DNA of 64,000 nt from Gordonia sp049847105. Lineage in GTDB: Bacteria; Actinomycetota; Actinomycetes; Mycobacteriales; Mycobacteriaceae. Position numbers and translations under genes: made by a program. Below the pieces are notes generated by a model that was not told the DNA's origin, searched no databases, and saw only the letters and a program-made list of their open reading frames with translations. The stretch is taken from positions 1-64,000 of the forward strand of contig NZ_JBNCNS010000006.1 in assembly GCF_049847105.1 (NCBI RefSeq), written 5' to 3'. Of the stretch, positions 63,869-64,000 are shown in pieces (the first letter of the stretch is position 1; every line of letters begins with the position of its first letter).

Positions 63869-64000
63869 TTCGGTCACTTCGGACCGGTCACCGCTCCACA
63901 GTGTGTGGAAGGTGCCCGGCTTGTCGATGCGCTGGTAGGTGTGCGCCCCGAAGAAGTCGCGCAGTCCCTGTGTCAGAGCGGCCGGCAGCCGCTCGGCGCG
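63866..64000 (-). CDS. gnd: 6-phosphogluconate dehydrogenase, C-terminal end (partial)
   Basis: The last 44 codons of a gene that enters from the right edge. The peptide contains LTQGLRDFFGAHTYQRID and GTFHTLWSGDR, the conserved C-terminal end of 6-phosphogluconate dehydrogenase. The matching neighbour in M. tuberculosis is gnd1 (Rv1844c). It ends 35 nt before guaB1 and stops at TAG (63868-63866). Confidence 0.9.
   Translation of the reverse strand, partial: RAERLPAALTQGLRDFFGAHTYQRIDKPGTFHTLWSGDRSEVTE

Overview
The window is G+C-rich chromosomal DNA from an actinobacterium of the order Mycobacteriales. Protein similarity recalled from memory and gene order both follow Mycobacterium tuberculosis closely. 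The absence of several mycobacterial neighbours and the extra genes fit a Gordonia-like relative, but the genus is inferred rather than proven. Many genes start without a leader: a TANNNT -10 box lies 6-7 nt before the ATG or GTG.

Bases 1-125 are the 3' end of a 5S rRNA with its terminator, so an rRNA operon lies to the left. From 229 to 18104 runs a long, tightly coupled plus-strand housekeeping block in the order of Rv1691-Rv1713: HAD phosphatase fused to a TPR-like domain, small conserved protein, tlyA, nadK, recN, steA, mctB (steB), pyrG, NUDIX hydrolase, xerD, ParA-like ATPase, scpA, scpB, rluB-type pseudouridine synthase, cmk, der. It joins translation and ribosome maturation, DNA repair, chromosome segregation, cell separation and nucleotide synthesis. 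A GlsB-type membrane protein and tRNA-Pro(GGG) with a strong terminator close it.

From about 18.7 to 45 kb the gene order is mosaic and orientations alternate. It begins with a serine-recombinase-like gene that lacks the nucleophilic serine, translationally coupled to an unrecognised 100-residue protein. Next come a conserved hypothetical, a DHA2 multidrug transporter with a winged-helix tail, a secreted protein, an FAD monooxygenase, tex, a secreted DUF4185 (GH183-type endo-D-arabinanase family) protein, an SRPBCC protein, a shikimate-dehydrogenase-like protein, arylamine N-acetyltransferase, a fatty acid desaturase, pyruvate oxidase, a NYN-domain protein, a berberine-bridge oxidoreductase, a large BTAD/AAA regulator, a VOC protein, a Mug-type glycosylase, DUF503, a pyruvyl-transferase-like protein, PPK2, malate dehydrogenase and a secreted META-domain protein.

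From 45.3 kb to the end the order again follows M. tuberculosis, here Rv1821-Rv1844. It holds secA2, pgsA2, gcvH, garA, a MerR regulator, DUF151 nuclease, a second MerR regulator, a tandem glycine riboswitch with gcvP, a substrate-binding-like lipid-anchored or membrane-tethered protein, glcB, a putative DNA glycosylase, two coupled CNNM/CBS membrane proteins, guaB1 and the 3' end of the 6-phosphogluconate dehydrogenase gene. Glycine cleavage (gcvH, gcvP), the FHA switch GarA that controls glutamate and 2-oxoglutarate flux, and malate synthase link this block to central carbon and nitrogen metabolism.

The least explained parts are the inactive recombinase pair and its paired operator-like sites (18.7-19.8 kb), a 45-residue very basic ORF at 34.5 kb, several palindromes in promoters, and a possible frameshift at the start of the Mug gene.
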